Assembly: GCA_030447595.1 (NCBI GenBank)
Contig: JAUJON010000003.1
Span: forward strand, 1-64,000
Origin: Thermosynechococcaceae cyanobacterium YX3bin19
GTDB taxonomy: Bacteria; Cyanobacteriota; Cyanobacteriia; Thermosynechococcales; Thermosynechococcaceae
Direction of reading: 5' to 3'
Length of the DNA: 64,000 nucleotides
Every line of letters starts with the position of its first letter. Position 1 is the first letter of the stretch. Shown here piece by piece: positions 27,846 to 37,632 of this stretch. The notes beneath the pieces are model-generated. The model was not told where the DNA came from, did not search any database, and saw only the letters and a list, made by a program, of their open reading frames with translations. Made by a program: the position numbers and the translations under genes.

Positions 27846-28730
27846 ATGTGGACTCAACCTGAATTCAACCCTCAACCTACCTGGTATGCCGTAATTCGGC
27901 TCCTACGTTGGGACAAGCCAACTGGACGGCTAATTCTAATGATTCCAGCACTTTGGGCTGTATCTTTAGCCGCTCAGGGAACCCCACCGCTGCCCTTAGT
28001 CGTTGTGATTGTCATCGGTAGCTTAGCGACGAGCGCAGCTGGGTGTGTGGTTAATGATCTCTGGGACCGTAATATTGACCCCCATGTTGAACGAACCCAC
28101 AATCGCCCACTTGCTTCTCGAACGCTGTCAGTCAAGGTAGGGGTAGTCGTTGCATTGATTGCCTTCGGGTGTGCTTGGGTTCTCAGCCTTTACCTCAATT
28201 CATTGAGTTTTTGGCTGTGCGTAGCGGCAGTGCCAGTGATTATTTTGTATCCCTTGGCAAAACGGGTATTCCCCGTCCCTCAATTGATTATGGCGATCGC
28301 CTGGGGCTTTGCGGTTTTAATTAGCTGGAGTGCCGTTACCGAACGCCTAGAACCGGCCACATGGCTCCTTTGGGGAGCAACCGTACTCTGGGCTCTGGGG
28401 TTCGACACAATTTATGCAATCCCCGATCGGGAAGACGATCAGCGCCTTGGGGTTCGCTCCAGCGCTCGCTTCTTTGGACCCTATACGGCTTATGCAGTTA
28501 GCGCCTGCTTTGCAGGTACTGCAGTACTGCTAGCTATTCTCGGCGGCAGCTTGCATTTGCAGCCAATCTTTTGGTTAGCATTAGGACTGAGCATCCTGGT
28601 ATGGACCTGGCAAGTCTATCAATTAAGGCAAGCTAGTCTACCCCAGACTGCATACGCTCAACTATTTCAGCAAAACGTTGGGATTGGCTTTCTACTCTTA
28701 GCTGGTATGATTGCCGGATGTCTACTCTAA
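27846..28730 (+). CDS. ubiA: 4-hydroxybenzoate polyprenyltransferase (UbiA family)
   Basis: About 294 residues from the ATG at 27846; a TTG four codons earlier is possible. In cyanobacteria this enzyme attaches a solanesyl chain to 4-hydroxybenzoate for plastoquinone. It has the two Asp-rich prenyl-diphosphate motifs, NDLWDRNID near 70 and DREDDQRLG near 197, in a polytopic membrane protein of eight to nine segments. The gene converges with the anti-sigma gene, whose stop lies one base beyond. Intact. Confidence 0.92.
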   Translation: MWTQPEFNPQPTWYAVIRLLRWDKPTGRLILMIPALWAVSLAAQGTPPLPLVVVIVIGSLATSAAGCVVNDLWDRNIDPHVERTHNRPLASRTLSVKVGVVVALIAFGCAWVLSLYLNSLSFWLCVAAVPVIILYPLAKRVFPVPQLIMAIAWGFAVLISWSAVTERLEPATWLLWGATVLWALGFDTIYAIPDREDDQRLGVRSSARFFGPYTAYAVSACFAGTAVLLAILGGSLHLQPIFWLALGLSILVWTWQVYQLRQASLPQTAYAQLFQQNVGIGFLLLAGMIAGCLL

Positions 28731-28731
28731 T

Positions 28732-29232
28732 TTAGCGGATGTCCTGGCCCGGACTAGCGTACAACCCAGGATCTTGAGGAGCTTGGCGACTAGATTTTGC
28801 CGCTGGAGCCTTAGGAATATCAATAGGCGGACGGTCTAATGCCAGCATCAATGCTTCAGGATCACTCTGTTCTGCGGGTACTTGCTCAGCCATTTGCGGG
28901 TTAAAATGGCTACCGGGTAAAACACTGGTTAGAGCACCCACAACAACTGCAGCAACTGCCCCTGCAACACCCAAAATCAGACGTAGCTTGGGCCTACGGT
29001 CTATGCGGTCAAACACCTGCTCAACCATTTGCTCCACTGGCTGTGAAGTTGGAACAGGTTGGCTCTGGAACCCGCGACGCAGCTTGAGTAAACGAGCATG
29101 CAAATGTTGAATCTCTGGATCAGTTGCCAGCCAGTTTTCAACTTGTTTGCGTTCGGCTGCAGTTACTTCACCGTCTAGGTAGCAGCTCAATAATTCGAAG
29201 CGATCGCGTTTCAAAATATCTAAGGTATCCAT
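28732..29232 (-). CDS. Anti-sigma factor partner of SigG
   Basis: 166 residues. An N-terminal anti-sigma domain (FELLSCYLDGEVTAAERKQV near residues 12-31) is followed by one membrane segment near 80-105 and a short extracytoplasmic tail. The zinc-ligand His-x3-Cys-x2-Cys is not complete, so it may be a zinc-free type. It lies 263 bases downstream of sigG on the same strand; an anti-sigma factor called SapG acts on SigG in Anabaena, and this gene is the positional candidate. Envelope stress sensing is inferred. Confidence 0.8.
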   Translation of the reverse strand: MDTLDILKRDRFELLSCYLDGEVTAAERKQVENWLATDPEIQHLHARLLKLRRGFQSQPVPTSQPVEQMVEQVFDRIDRRPKLRLILGVAGAVAAVVVGALTSVLPGSHFNPQMAEQVPAEQSDPEALMLALDRPPIDIPKAPAAKSSRQAPQDPGLYASPGQDIR

Positions 29233-29495
29233 AGCAGGAGCATGATTATCTAAAGGAGCTGGTGACAGTTCTGAAAAATCAAAATGATTGTGCCCTTTGG
29301 GACCAGGGCTTATCTTTTAGGAATACCACCCATGCTGAGGAGTCTAAAGAGGTTAGCAAAAAGCCGCATCAATCTTGCTAGGTACTAATTTATCTTGTTA
29401 TGTACTTATATATGGTGAACCAGTGTAGATCTCAATATCTCTAGTAATAGAACGTTGCAGAGAGAGTTAGACTCTTTCTCTCTACCAATCTAGCT

Positions 29496-30161
29496 TCAAC
29501 TGTCTAGATAGATCTGTAGCTGAGACTGCAGGCGCTGACGCGCTCTAGCAATGCGTGACTTGACAGTACCTAGAGAAACGTGAGTGATCTCAGCAATTTC
29601 TTCGTAGGCCATGCCTTCAATTTCCCGCAACACAATCGTGGTTCGGAAAACTTCAGGAAGATCAGCGATCGCCTTGCGCAACTGGTCATAGAATTCGTCG
29701 GTTGCCAAGTCTTCAGATGGACCCGGTTCCCCGGAAGCAATTTCCCAATCAACCTGACCATCTTCCATCGATAGTGGAGCATCAATCGAAAGAGGATTTT
29801 GGTTGCGCTTACGCTTACGCAGCTCGTCATAAAACAAGTTCGTCGCAATTCGGCTTAGCCAACCCCGGAACTTTGCAGGTTCTTGGAGACGTTTGATATT
29901 GCGGTAAACGCGAATCCAAACCTCCTGGGCCAAATCTGCCCGGTCTTCCCAATCAGGTGCCAAGTGATATAACACTCGATCCACATGGGATTGGTAGCGA
30001 CGCAGCAACTCAGAAAAAGCAGCGCGCTCAGGGCGTAACCCCACCTGGCACAGGGCTACGAGGTCGTAATTAGAGTAATTTGAGAGTCTTACAGCTTGAA
30101 ATTGCACTTGAGGATCGTTAGCCCCAACCGTTGACCAGAATACAGGAAGACTAGAAGTCAT
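29496..30161 (-). CDS. sigG: ECF-type sigma factor SigG
   Basis: The product has about 221 residues from the ATG at 30161; an upstream start adds 15 residues that do not fit. Domain 2 is clear, with YNSNYDL-like NYSNYDLVALCQ, DLAQEVWIRVYRN and FRGWLSRIATNLFYDELRK. Domain 4 contains FRTTIVLREIEGMAYEEIAE and LGTVKSRIARARQRL. It directs RNA polymerase to stress promoters, held by the downstream anti-sigma gene. Domain order and length are normal for cyanobacterial SigG. Confidence 0.93.
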   Translation of the reverse strand: MTSSLPVFWSTVGANDPQVQFQAVRLSNYSNYDLVALCQVGLRPERAAFSELLRRYQSHVDRVLYHLAPDWEDRADLAQEVWIRVYRNIKRLQEPAKFRGWLSRIATNLFYDELRKRKRNQNPLSIDAPLSMEDGQVDWEIASGEPGPSEDLATDEFYDQLRKAIADLPEVFRTTIVLREIEGMAYEEIAEITHVSLGTVKSRIARARQRLQSQLQIYLDS

Positions 30162-30331
30162 AGGTGGAATAGGCAATAAAAAAGCTTCCACCCCTTCAGA
30201 CACCAATAGGCGAGAAAAGTTCCCATGCTCCTAGCAAAGCATTCCCTCTAACAAGACTCCGATCAACAAAAGCGAATAAGTATTAAGGTTGAAATAGGTA
30301 AGGCACTGAACAGCAAGGGGATGGTAGGCCA

Positions 30332-31180
30332 ATGCAAACCTTAGATCAACTTACACAGGGTAGTGTGCAGCGACCATTGGTAACAACTGATCAGCCTTTG
30401 GTGATTGCCGGACGGATATTTCAATCGCGTTTAATGACCGGTACCGGCAAGTATCGCACCTTAGATGAAATGGGTGAGAGTATTACAGCGAGTGGGAGCC
30501 AGATTGTTACGGTGGCAGTGCGGCGAGTACAGACTAATGCCCCTGGGCACGCAGGACTAGCAGAGGCCATTGATTGGTCAAGGATATGGATACTACCCAA
30601 TACTGCTGGATGTCAAACTGCTGAAGACGCAGTCCGGGTCGCTCGTTTAGGTCGGGAGATGGCCAAGCTGTTAGGGCAAGAGGAGAATAATTTTGTCAAA
30701 TTAGAAGTCATTCCCGATCCAAAGTATCTGTTGCCTGATCCCATTGGCACGTTAGCAGCAGCTAAACAACTGGTAAAAGAAGGGTTTGCCGTTCTGCCTT
30801 ATATGAACGCTGATCCAATACTTGCCAGGCATTTAGAGGACGCAGGTTGTGTCACCGTCATGCCACTGGCCTCACCGATCGGCTCAGGCCAAGGGTTGAA
30901 AACTGCTGCCAATATTCAAATAATCATTGAGAATGCTCAAGTTCCGGTTGTTGTGGATGCAGGCATTGGCACACCCAGTGAAGCCGCTCAAGCAATGGAA
31001 ATGGGGGCAGATGCTTTGTTGATCAATACCGCGATCGCCCAAGCGCGTAACCCAGCTGCGATGGCTCTTGCTATGAGTTTGGCTACTGAAGCAGGCCGCC
31101 TTGCTTATTTGGCTGGGAGAATTCCTTATAGAGCTTATGGCAGTGCTAGTTCACCCTTGACCGGAACAATTACCAGCTAG
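30332..31180 (+). CDS. thiG: Thiazole synthase
   Basis: 282 residues. ThiG builds the thiazole phosphate of thiamine from deoxyxylulose phosphate, dehydroglycine and ThiS thiocarboxylate. [31 protein letters not shown] (with the Schiff-base Lys) and [20 protein letters not shown] are diagnostic. An N-terminal extension of about 25 residues precedes the barrel. No TPP riboswitch is apparent in the 125 bases upstream. Intact, ATG start. Confidence 0.95.
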   Translation: MQTLDQLTQGSVQRPLVTTDQPLVIAGRIFQSRLMTGTGKYRTLDEMGESITASGSQIVTVAVRRVQTNAPGHAGLAEAIDWSRIWILPNTAGCQTAEDAVRVARLGREMAKLLGQEENNFVKLEVIPDPKYLLPDPIGTLAAAKQLVKEGFAVLPYMNADPILARHLEDAGCVTVMPLASPIGSGQGLKTAANIQIIIENAQVPVVVDAGIGTPSEAAQAMEMGADALLINTAIAQARNPAAMALAMSLATEAGRLAYLAGRIPYRAYGSASSPLTGTITS

Positions 31181-31296
31181 TTAAGTTGTCCACCCGTGCT
31201 TATAGAGATGATTCAGCATTCGTACACTAGAAATAGCGTCAGTCTTAATAGGCTCTGCTAAACTTAAACGAATATAAAGAGTTTCAGGATTTTCTT

Positions 31297-31467
31297 ATGC
31301 CTTATACTACCGAAGAGGGCGGTCGTCTCAATAACTTTGCCAATGAGCCAAAGGTGTATCAGGCTGAACCTCCAACACCTAGCCAGAAAAGAAATTATTT
31401 GATATTAGGAATTGGCTCAATTGTACTGATTGGAGGTCTAATGTTTGTTGCCTTTTCAGTCTCGTAA
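31297..31467 (+). CDS. psb34: Psb34 (photosystem II assembly-associated small protein)
   Basis: This short gene encodes 56 residues. The start MPYTTEEGGRLNNFA, then YQAEPPTPSQKRNY and a C-terminal membrane segment (LILGIGSIVLIGGLMFVAF) match Psb34 (Ssl1498), a single-pass protein that binds photosystem II intermediates during assembly, near where the high-light-inducible proteins bind. An AGGA site lies eight bases before the ATG. It follows thiG but has its own 116-base upstream region. Intact. Confidence 0.95.
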   Translation: MPYTTEEGGRLNNFANEPKVYQAEPPTPSQKRNYLILGIGSIVLIGGLMFVAFSVS

Positions 31468-31609
31468 ACGGCTTATTTATCCAAGCTTGGCTTCTGAGTT
31501 CAAAAGCTAGGTCTCTTGCTAATTTTTCACAGTTCTGTTCGAGCCAGTTCTCATCCAGTCGTTGCAGGGAAAGAATCACTATTCCTGCAGCTTCGTTAAC
31601 TGTTTGAGC

Positions 31610-32032
31610 TTAGCGGTCATCTAGGCGATAGATTATCTCAACACCTTGATCAAACTTGGGCTTAAACTTATCCAAAAGTCCTAAGTCTGGGGTAGTTATA
31701 GGCTTCTGATTGGTCCGAATTGATTCAATCGTTGTCTGCTGCGTTGCCGGCGAACTTGATTCGGCTTTTGGGGTGACTTTGATTACTGATCCTAGGGGAG
31801 CAGCTTTATCCTGGGGTTTCAAATGATTTTCTAAAGCTAGGGCCTTATTCGCCATAAGCATTGCTGGGGTAAGGCAGAGACGGCAGCTCGATATCGCTTC
31901 AAGATTGGCCTCAGAATTTCTAAATCTTGTAAAGGTAGAAGCGCTAGCTTCTTCGCCTACCAGTAGACCTAGCATCAGACCCATTAGTCCTAACCATCCT
32001 CGGCAAACCTGCATTTCGCTTTTCTCCTGCAA
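31610..32032 (-). CDS. Exported hypothetical protein
   Basis: 140 residues. Residues 10-32 (CRGWLGLMGLMLGLLVGEEA) form a likely signal peptide with cleavage near SAS. The mature part is polar with a Cys-x2-Cys (SSCRLCLT), then a Lys- and Pro-rich middle. It ends with FDQGVEIIYRLDDR. Two cysteines could form a disulphide in the periplasm. No family recognised; a single gene between psb34 and trpA on the minus strand. Confidence 0.6.
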   Translation of the reverse strand: MQEKSEMQVCRGWLGLMGLMLGLLVGEEASASTFTRFRNSEANLEAISSCRLCLTPAMLMANKALALENHLKPQDKAAPLGSVIKVTPKAESSSPATQQTTIESIRTNQKPITTPDLGLLDKFKPKFDQGVEIIYRLDDR

Positions 32033-32125
32033 CCAAGTCGCCGTGGATTAAGGGTAATGTCTTATGCTTACTCTAGGGTGAAAAAGCGTAAACGTCGAGC
32101 CTGTTAGTCCGAGAAGATTCTACCG

Positions 32126-32926
32126 CTAGTCCATCATTAAAGCCGTTCTTAAGGATTGGCAAAACGTTGCAATTGCCTCTAACCCCTGGGCAGGTGTACC
32201 CTCAGCTAGGCGTTTGACAAAAGCGCTGCCCACAATAACGGCATCTGAGCCCCATTCCATCACTTGACGGGCCTGCCGAGGCTGGGAGATACCAAAACCC
32301 ACGCCAATTGGCTTGTCTGTTGTTGAGCGTAACTCCGTCAACAAGTGTTTTACTCGTTCTTCTAGCTCGGTCCGCATACCGGTGACTCCCGTGGTACTAA
32401 CGAGGTAGATGAATCCCTGAGAGGCCTGCGCGATCGCCTGGATACGCGCCTCAGAGCTTGTCGGTGCAACCAGTAAGATAACCTCAACTCCTAAATCTTT
32501 GGCCAACTGAAGCAGTTCTGCTGCCTCCTCAAGGGGTAAATCAGGAATCACCAGGCCTTGAACCCCCACCTGAGCAATTTGCTGCAGGAAGAGTTTAATT
32601 CCCCGGTTGAGAATTGGGTTGTAATAGGTAAATAGAATCAATGGTGAGCGTAATTTTGGGCTTACCTCCGCTACCATCTCTAGCACTGGGTCCAAGCGAG
32701 TTTCTCTCTGAAGTGCTCGAGTTGCTGCTGCTTGAATGACAGGTCCATCGGCTAAGGGGTCGGAATAAGGTACTCCTAACTCGATTAAATCAGCCCCATT
32801 GTGGTCTAAAACCTGTAATGCCTCAGCAGTAGTTGTTAAGTCTGGATCACCAGCAGTAATAAAGGGGATCAGCGCACATTGACCTCGACTGCGTAACAAC
32901 TCAAAGTGTTGGGAAATAGACGTCAT
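32126..32926 (-). CDS. trpA: Tryptophan synthase alpha chain
   Basis: 266 residues. TrpA cleaves indole-3-glycerol phosphate to indole, which passes to TrpB. The catalytic Glu lies in [16 protein letters not shown] near residue 48 and the catalytic Asp in [10 protein letters not shown]. The phosphate-binding [10 protein letters not shown] near 209 is also present. It is followed on the map by the DUF3007 and ndhL genes upstream on the same strand, an arrangement repeated in cyanobacteria. Intact. Confidence 0.96.
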   Translation of the reverse strand: MTSISQHFELLRSRGQCALIPFITAGDPDLTTTAEALQVLDHNGADLIELGVPYSDPLADGPVIQAAATRALQRETRLDPVLEMVAEVSPKLRSPLILFTYYNPILNRGIKLFLQQIAQVGVQGLVIPDLPLEEAAELLQLAKDLGVEVILLVAPTSSEARIQAIAQASQGFIYLVSTTGVTGMRTELEERVKHLLTELRSTTDKPIGVGFGISQPRQARQVMEWGSDAVIVGSAFVKRLAEGTPAQGLEAIATFCQSLRTALMMD

Positions 32927-32972
32927 ACTCGTGAATAATCTTTTAAGTTGCTGGTAATCGGTGCTAATTGAC

Positions 32973-33302
32973 TTACTGATCCAAAACTTTCGTGGAACGA
33001 TTTTGCCGTTCCAACTCGATCTCTGCCTGGATCTGGGCTAGTTCTTCCGGGGTTAATACTTCTAGTCGCTTTTGGAGAACTGCTGCTGCATAATCTTGGA
33101 GTTGCTGATTGTAGGTCATGCGCTGGGTAAATGCTCGAAAAACATAGGTGAACAACCAGCCCACTAGGCCAAGCATTAAGGTAGCGTGACTCCAAATACC
33201 AGCGGTTTCACTATTAAGGCCCAGCCCTTGTAAAAGCAGGTACATCAAACCGCCGGCAGTAAAAACCCCTAGGCCGATGCCTAGTACATCAATGCGTCGC
33301 AT
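32973..33302 (-). CDS. DUF3007 membrane protein
   Basis: 109 residues with two membrane segments ([20 protein letters not shown] near residues 8-27 and [19 protein letters not shown] near 40-58) and a charged C-terminal helix ([19 protein letters not shown]). DUF3007 proteins occur in cyanobacteria and plastids, usually between ndhL and trpA as here. The role is unknown; position next to ndhL suggests a link to the NDH-1 complex, which is inference. Confidence 0.88.
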   Translation of the reverse strand: MRRIDVLGIGLGVFTAGGLMYLLLQGLGLNSETAGIWSHATLMLGLVGWLFTYVFRAFTQRMTYNQQLQDYAAAVLQKRLEVLTPEELAQIQAEIELERQNRSTKVLDQ

Positions 33303-33338
33303 TTCTTGGCTATCAGCCTCATAATACAGTGCTTGACA

Positions 33339-33551
33339 CTAAGCTGCTATTTGACGCCGCTGAGGGCGAAAATTAAGAAACGGGCTCAACAATAGTAGAC
33401 CCGGAAAGAATAAGAAAACTAAAAAGTACATGAAGAACCGTTCTATAGAACTGACCACATACCAGCGATTCTTCAAGTAGAAAAACAAACCTAGGGGAAT
33501 GACGACGAGGTACGCTCCACCTAAAATTAGATATAGCAATGCAATAATCAT
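33339..33551 (-). CDS. ndhL: NAD(P)H-quinone oxidoreductase subunit L
   Basis: 70 residues with two membrane segments separated by [20 protein letters not shown] near residues 24-43, and a basic C-terminus ([10 protein letters not shown]). NdhL is a small membrane subunit of the cyanobacterial NDH-1 complex, needed for cyclic electron flow and inorganic carbon uptake. It is the first gene of ndhL-DUF3007-trpA on the minus strand. Intact. Confidence 0.94.
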   Translation of the reverse strand: MIIALLYLILGGAYLVVIPLGLFFYLKNRWYVVSSIERFFMYFLVFLFFPGLLLLSPFLNFRPQRRQIAA

Positions 33552-33606
33552 TGGTTCAGCCTTAGAAGGTTAAGCAATCCTTAGCCCTCACATTTTACCC
33601 TTTTAC

Positions 33607-34368
33607 TTACCTGGACTGGCGATGAACCGCTGTTGCCCCTAGTATATTTTGTGCTGGTACACCAACAGGACGGGGAAACTGCTTCGGTGTCGGTGCAATT
33701 TTTCGTAGGTACAGGCAATGCCGGACACTTTGACTGATTGGTGTCAGGAATATTTCTGTTGAGTCAATCTTCCCTCCCAACGGCTTTATGGCTGATTGCA
33801 AGGCTTCGGTATCACTAGCGCTCCACTGACCTCGGTAGAGGACTGCTAACCCCCCAACTTTAACCAAAGGCAGGGCGTATTCAGCGCAGACCGGAGCAGG
33901 TCCAACGGCTCTTACAAGCGCAGTGTCATAGACCTCCCGGTGCTCAGGATTTTGACCTACTTGCTCAGCGCGATCGCATAAAAGTGCAACATTCTCAACA
34001 CCTAGACTTAGCACTAACGTTTGCAGAAAGTTAATTTTTTTGCGGGTTGAGTCAAGTAGGGTAACGGTCCAATGTGGCTGAGCGATTGCGATCGGGATTC
34101 CGGGGAATCCTCCGCCTGTGCCAACATCGATTATTCTTTGGGGTGTATTGGCCTGCAGCAGTGCTACCCCCTGGAGAGAGTCCCACAGATGTTTTTCCCA
34201 GAACTCTTCAGGAGCGGTGATGCGAGTAAGATTAAGTTGGCGGTTGCCATCAAGGGTTAGTTGGTACAGGTGTTGGAATTGACGCTGTTGTTGAGAATTT
34301 GGCGACCATTCCAGAGTCTGCTGCCATAGTTCGGTCATCTCTGGTAGTACTAGTTTTGAGACACCCAT
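33607..34368 (-). CDS. rsmG: 16S rRNA m7G527 methyltransferase
   Basis: About 253 residues from the ATG at 34368 (MGVSKLVLPEMTELWQ). RsmG methylates G527 of 16S rRNA; its SAM motif IIDVGTGGGFPGIPIAIAQP is intact, preceded by LNLTRITAPEEFWEKHLWDS. A longer reading from 34524 would overlap the ABC gene by more than 140 bases and add non-homologous residues. The ATG at 34338 is a second possibility. It follows the ABC gene by 11 bases, so they are probably co-transcribed. Confidence 0.93.
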   Translation of the reverse strand: MGVSKLVLPEMTELWQQTLEWSPNSQQQRQFQHLYQLTLDGNRQLNLTRITAPEEFWEKHLWDSLQGVALLQANTPQRIIDVGTGGGFPGIPIAIAQPHWTVTLLDSTRKKINFLQTLVLSLGVENVALLCDRAEQVGQNPEHREVYDTALVRAVGPAPVCAEYALPLVKVGGLAVLYRGQWSASDTEALQSAIKPLGGKIDSTEIFLTPISQSVRHCLYLRKIAPTPKQFPRPVGVPAQNILGATAVHRQSR

Positions 34369-34379
34369 TGAATCTGACC

Positions 34380-35054
34380 CTACGAAACCGGCTCGGGCTG
34401 TTGCGCTTTGGCCCGCAGAGACTGCGGATCGGCTGGGTGCAGTTCGCCGTGGTTCAAAGTCCAGCAGCGATCCGCAATGGCTAATAATTCTCCAGCGTCG
34501 TGGGTCACTACCAGTAAACTCCAATCTGCTTTGAGTTTAGCCAGGAGGCTCACCAGTTGTCGCCGCATTGACCAGTCAAGCCCAGCAGTGGGTTCATCTA
34601 GCAACAGCAAATGGGGCTGACGGATTAATTGAACCGCTAAAGCCAGGCGTCGTTGTTGACCGCCACTTAAGGAATGAGGGGAAGTATGGAGGGCTAGATG
34701 GGCCAGCCCTACAGCCTCCAAAGCTCCGTTAATCTGCTCCGCCTTCCATTCTGGGTGCCCCAATCGCACCTCTTCTAAGATAGTGCTGCCGCAGAAGTGG
34801 CGTTCGGGAAACTGAAAGACTAAGCCACCGAGTTGCTGTAGATGCAGGGAGGTCAGCTCTTGTTCTCTCCAGAAGATCTGCCCTGCCGTAGGCTCCGTTA
34901 AACCTGCCAGGGTCTCTAACAGGGTGCTTTTACCTGAACCACTAGGGCCAATTACCAAACCCATCTGCTGCGGCGCCAGTTCCAGGTCAATTTGCTTGAG
35001 AATGGGGGTAGGAGTTGCTGTCGGGTGATAAACCAGATCTTTAAGATAAAGCAT
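34380..35054 (-). CDS. ABC transporter ATPase, energy-coupling type
   Basis: 224 residues with Walker A GPSGSGKST near 36, signature LSGGQQRRLALA near 128 and Walker B LLLLDEPTAGLDWSM near 149. The compact size and the QFPERHF Q-loop resemble the CbiO/EcfA class that energises vitamin or metal uptake, but no membrane partner is encoded nearby. Intact; starts with ATG. Confidence 0.85.
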   Translation of the reverse strand: MLYLKDLVYHPTATPTPILKQIDLELAPQQMGLVIGPSGSGKSTLLETLAGLTEPTAGQIFWREQELTSLHLQQLGGLVFQFPERHFCGSTILEEVRLGHPEWKAEQINGALEAVGLAHLALHTSPHSLSGGQQRRLALAVQLIRQPHLLLLDEPTAGLDWSMRRQLVSLLAKLKADWSLLVVTHDAGELLAIADRCWTLNHGELHPADPQSLRAKAQQPEPVS

Positions 35055-35251
35055 TAGGGGTGGTACCAGAATAAGACCAAGTGGGTCGGGTGTAGATCAT
35101 TATTGAGTCATTACTCCTATCTCAGCTTAACGTTGCCTTTATTTTGACAAACTTGGATTAGACAAGGGTAAAGCCAGCCTAGCCTAAAGATATAGCTTGC
35201 CTCAAATTTGATCAGCAAAGATGATACAAGAAAAGTAAAACGATACCCGTA

Positions 35252-35707
35252 ATGCAAATCCAGTTTCGTGAGTTTGACCCCTTTGATGTATGGATCTGGC
35301 TTGAGTTCGAGATAACCCCTTCGGAGCGAGAGAAGCAGTATGTGGAAGAAGTCTTTGACTCCTGGTTCCTCCTGGGCAAGTTGGGTGGATTCAACGCCGA
35401 AAACCTTCAAGTCCAGGAGGTTGGACTAGAGATTAGCTATATGCGCTATGAAGAGGGGAGCGTGGCTCAGTCTTTAATGGCTCCGATGCACAATATGGGA
35501 GACATTGAGTATGAGGGAATTTGGGCCCGCTGCTGGTTTGACTTAGGAACCAGCGATGCGATCGCTCTTGATGTTTTGATCAATGCCCTGAACCAGTTCA
35601 GCCAGGATTACGTCAGTATTACAAGGTTGATTATCGGCGGTCAAAATGAAGACTGGCCCATTCCAGATACTTCTAGGCAATCCACATTCTCGCAGGATGG
35701 TCGTTAA
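35252..35707 (+). CDS. DUF3531 protein
   Basis: 151 soluble residues matching DUF3531 of cyanobacteria and plastids: MQIQFREFDPFDVWIWLEF, then EREKQYVEEVFDSWFLLGKL and HNMGDIEYEGIWARCWFDLG. Conserved Trp residues and no membrane segment. Function unknown. The ATG start is supported by the conserved opening. It is followed 58 bases later by a NUDIX gene on the same strand. Confidence 0.9.
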   Translation: MQIQFREFDPFDVWIWLEFEITPSEREKQYVEEVFDSWFLLGKLGGFNAENLQVQEVGLEISYMRYEEGSVAQSLMAPMHNMGDIEYEGIWARCWFDLGTSDAIALDVLINALNQFSQDYVSITRLIIGGQNEDWPIPDTSRQSTFSQDGR

Positions 35708-35764
35708 ACGAATGAGAATGGCTATAATGCCAGACATTCAAGCTCTATATCTACCCTGTAGACT

Positions 35765-36157
35765 ATGCACAAACCCGGTGAGATCCGGATCCTGGCTCTA
35801 GGGATAATCCGGGACGACAAGCGTATCTTCATTTCAGAAGGATATGATCCCGCGAAGCAACAAACTTTTTACCGTGCAATGGGCGGCGGTGTAGAATTTG
35901 GCGAAACCAGCCGAGAGGCGCTGCAGCGAGAATTTTGGGAAGAAATTCAAGCGGAGCTGACAAATATTCGCTACCTCGGTTGTCTGGAGAATCTATTCAC
36001 TTACGACAGCCGGCCCGGCCACGAAATACTTCAGGTTTATCACTGCGACTTTGCTGATCACAGATTCTATCGGCTCGAACAATTGACCTTTGCCGAAGGT
36101 AGCCGCCAAAAACAGCACTTTGGGTTAATATTGAGCGGTTTAAATCTGGAGAACTAA
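35765..36157 (+). CDS. NUDIX hydrolase
   Basis: 130 residues. The NUDIX box is GGGVEFGETSREALQREFWE near residues 40-60, with the catalytic REFWEE. NUDIX enzymes hydrolyse a nucleoside diphosphate linked to another group; the substrate here is not predictable. The rest of the domain, including YHCDFADHRFYR, is complete. Intact. Confidence 0.92.
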   Translation: MHKPGEIRILALGIIRDDKRIFISEGYDPAKQQTFYRAMGGGVEFGETSREALQREFWEEIQAELTNIRYLGCLENLFTYDSRPGHEILQVYHCDFADHRFYRLEQLTFAEGSRQKQHFGLILSGLNLEN

Positions 36158-36264
36158 GGCTCGTTCCAGAGAATTTTCTTGACTACTTGCAGATTGAGGA
36201 GTAGACCTTGCTCTAGAGCTAGGAAGGTAACCTTACTCTTGAGTACAGTGGTACAGCATCGTGA

Positions 36265-37255
36265 CTAGCGGAACATACTACTCACGGAGCTATCTTCATG
36301 AACTCGCCAGATGGTTTCACCAATGATGGCGGCAACTGATAGGACTGTCAATTGCTCAAAGTAATTTTCTTCAGGTACAGGTATGGTGTTGGTGACAATG
36401 ACCTCTTCAAAAACACCACTAGACAAGCGCTCTATCGCAGGGGGAGAAGACTGCGTGAGTCGCACAGGCATAAACTTGCGCTGCTCCTTCTTGGCGAAGC
36501 AATCGAGCGGCTTCAGAAATCGTGCTGCCTGTATCAATCATGTCGTCCACAAGCACTGCTGTTTTGCCCACAACATCTCCAATCACATTCATGACTTCCG
36601 CAACATTGTGAACCTGACGGCGCTTATCAATAATTGCCAACGGTGCATCGTTTAACTTCTTAGCAAATGCTCGGGCTCGAGCCACACCCCCTACATCAGG
36701 GGAGACAACAACCACATCCGACAATTGTTTGTTTGTCAGGTAATCCAGCAGAGTTGGCGAACCATACACATGATCCACTGGAATATCAAAGTAACCCTGA
36801 ATTTGGGCAGAGTGCAGGTCCATAGCCAAAATTCGACTGGCTCCTGCTTGGGTAATTAGGTTGGCAACTAACTTGGCAGTAATCGATTCTCGACCTGCAG
36901 TTTTGCGATCAGCTCGCGCATAACCATAGTAGGGAATGACCGCTGTAATCTGACGTGCCGAGGCCCGACGACAAGCATCGATCATGATCAACAGCTCCAT
37001 CAGATGAGCATTGACCGGACGGCAAGTTGGCTGAATGAGATAAACATCACAGCCGCGAATGGATTCCTGAATTTGAACATAAAGCTCTCCATCCGCAAAT
37101 TGCTTACGCACCATTGGCCCTAAATCCATCCCAAGGTAGTGAGCCACTTCTTGAGAAAGTCTCTGATTTGCAAAGCCAGAGAATAATCTTAGGCGGTCAT
37201 GATCAGCAACAATTGGTGAAGTAGGCTGAAGAGTCAGAGTCACGGGCTGGATCAC
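36265..37255 (-). pseudogene. prs: Ribose-phosphate pyrophosphokinase, one-base frameshift
   Basis: PRPP synthetase makes the PRPP used for nucleotides, histidine and tryptophan and is normally essential. The first 278 codons, starting MIQPVTLTLQPTSPIVADHD, are intact and include the Mg/ATP loop and the PRPP site VDDMIDTGSTISEA. The frame is lost in TTCTCCCCCTGCG near 36448, where one C is missing from a C run; with it, the reading continues through SSGVFEEVIVTNTIPVPEEN to SSVSSMFR at 36265. The restored protein has about 330 residues. I consider it an active gene with a sequencing error. Confidence 0.9.
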
Positions 37256-37371
37256 AGCAGGTCCCCAAAGTGCTTTATGGCAATCTTAGCATTCTGGTTT
37301 TAAAGCTTGCTATTTTGATTGCTGTGAAATGCTTCAGCAAAACTGTCAGCACCTTTCCTTGTGAGTAGCTC

Positions 37372-37632
37372 TCAAGAGCGAGAGGGACGACGCCTCTGAA
37401 GAAATTCAGGAATATCAGGCCTTCCTTAGCTTTCGGATCAGGAACTGGGGTAATGTCTGGGGTTGAGGGACCGGAGCGTTTGTTTATTATGGTTCGCTCT
37501 GTCAATGGCGCTGGTTCTTCACGGTTGAAGCCTGTAGCAATGACAGTAATTTGGATCTCGCCTTGCAGCCTCTCGTCAATAACTGCGCCAAAGATAATGT
37601 TGGCACTTGGATCAACCACTTCATAAGACTAG
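37372..37632 (-). pseudogene. ftsZ: FtsZ C-terminal remnant fused to truncated ftsQ
   Basis: Only about 85 residues of FtsZ are present, starting within [20 protein letters not shown], then [19 protein letters not shown] and the C-terminal interaction peptide [15 protein letters not shown] before a TGA at 37372. The first 320 or so residues, with the tubulin-like GTP site, are missing. A further one-base error near 37423 disrupts the frame. The segment follows ftsQ with no gap, implying loss of roughly 1.2-1.5 kb. FtsZ is normally essential in cyanobacteria. Confidence 0.85.

Noticed and set aside
31379-31579. A minus-strand frame opposite psb34
   Set aside because: psb34 is a clear conserved gene on the plus strand; the other frame has no homology or ribosome-binding site that I can see.
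36430-36460. Programmed frameshifting in prs
   Set aside because: There is no slippery heptamer or downstream structure, prs is not known to use recoding, and the same error type occurs in many other genes.
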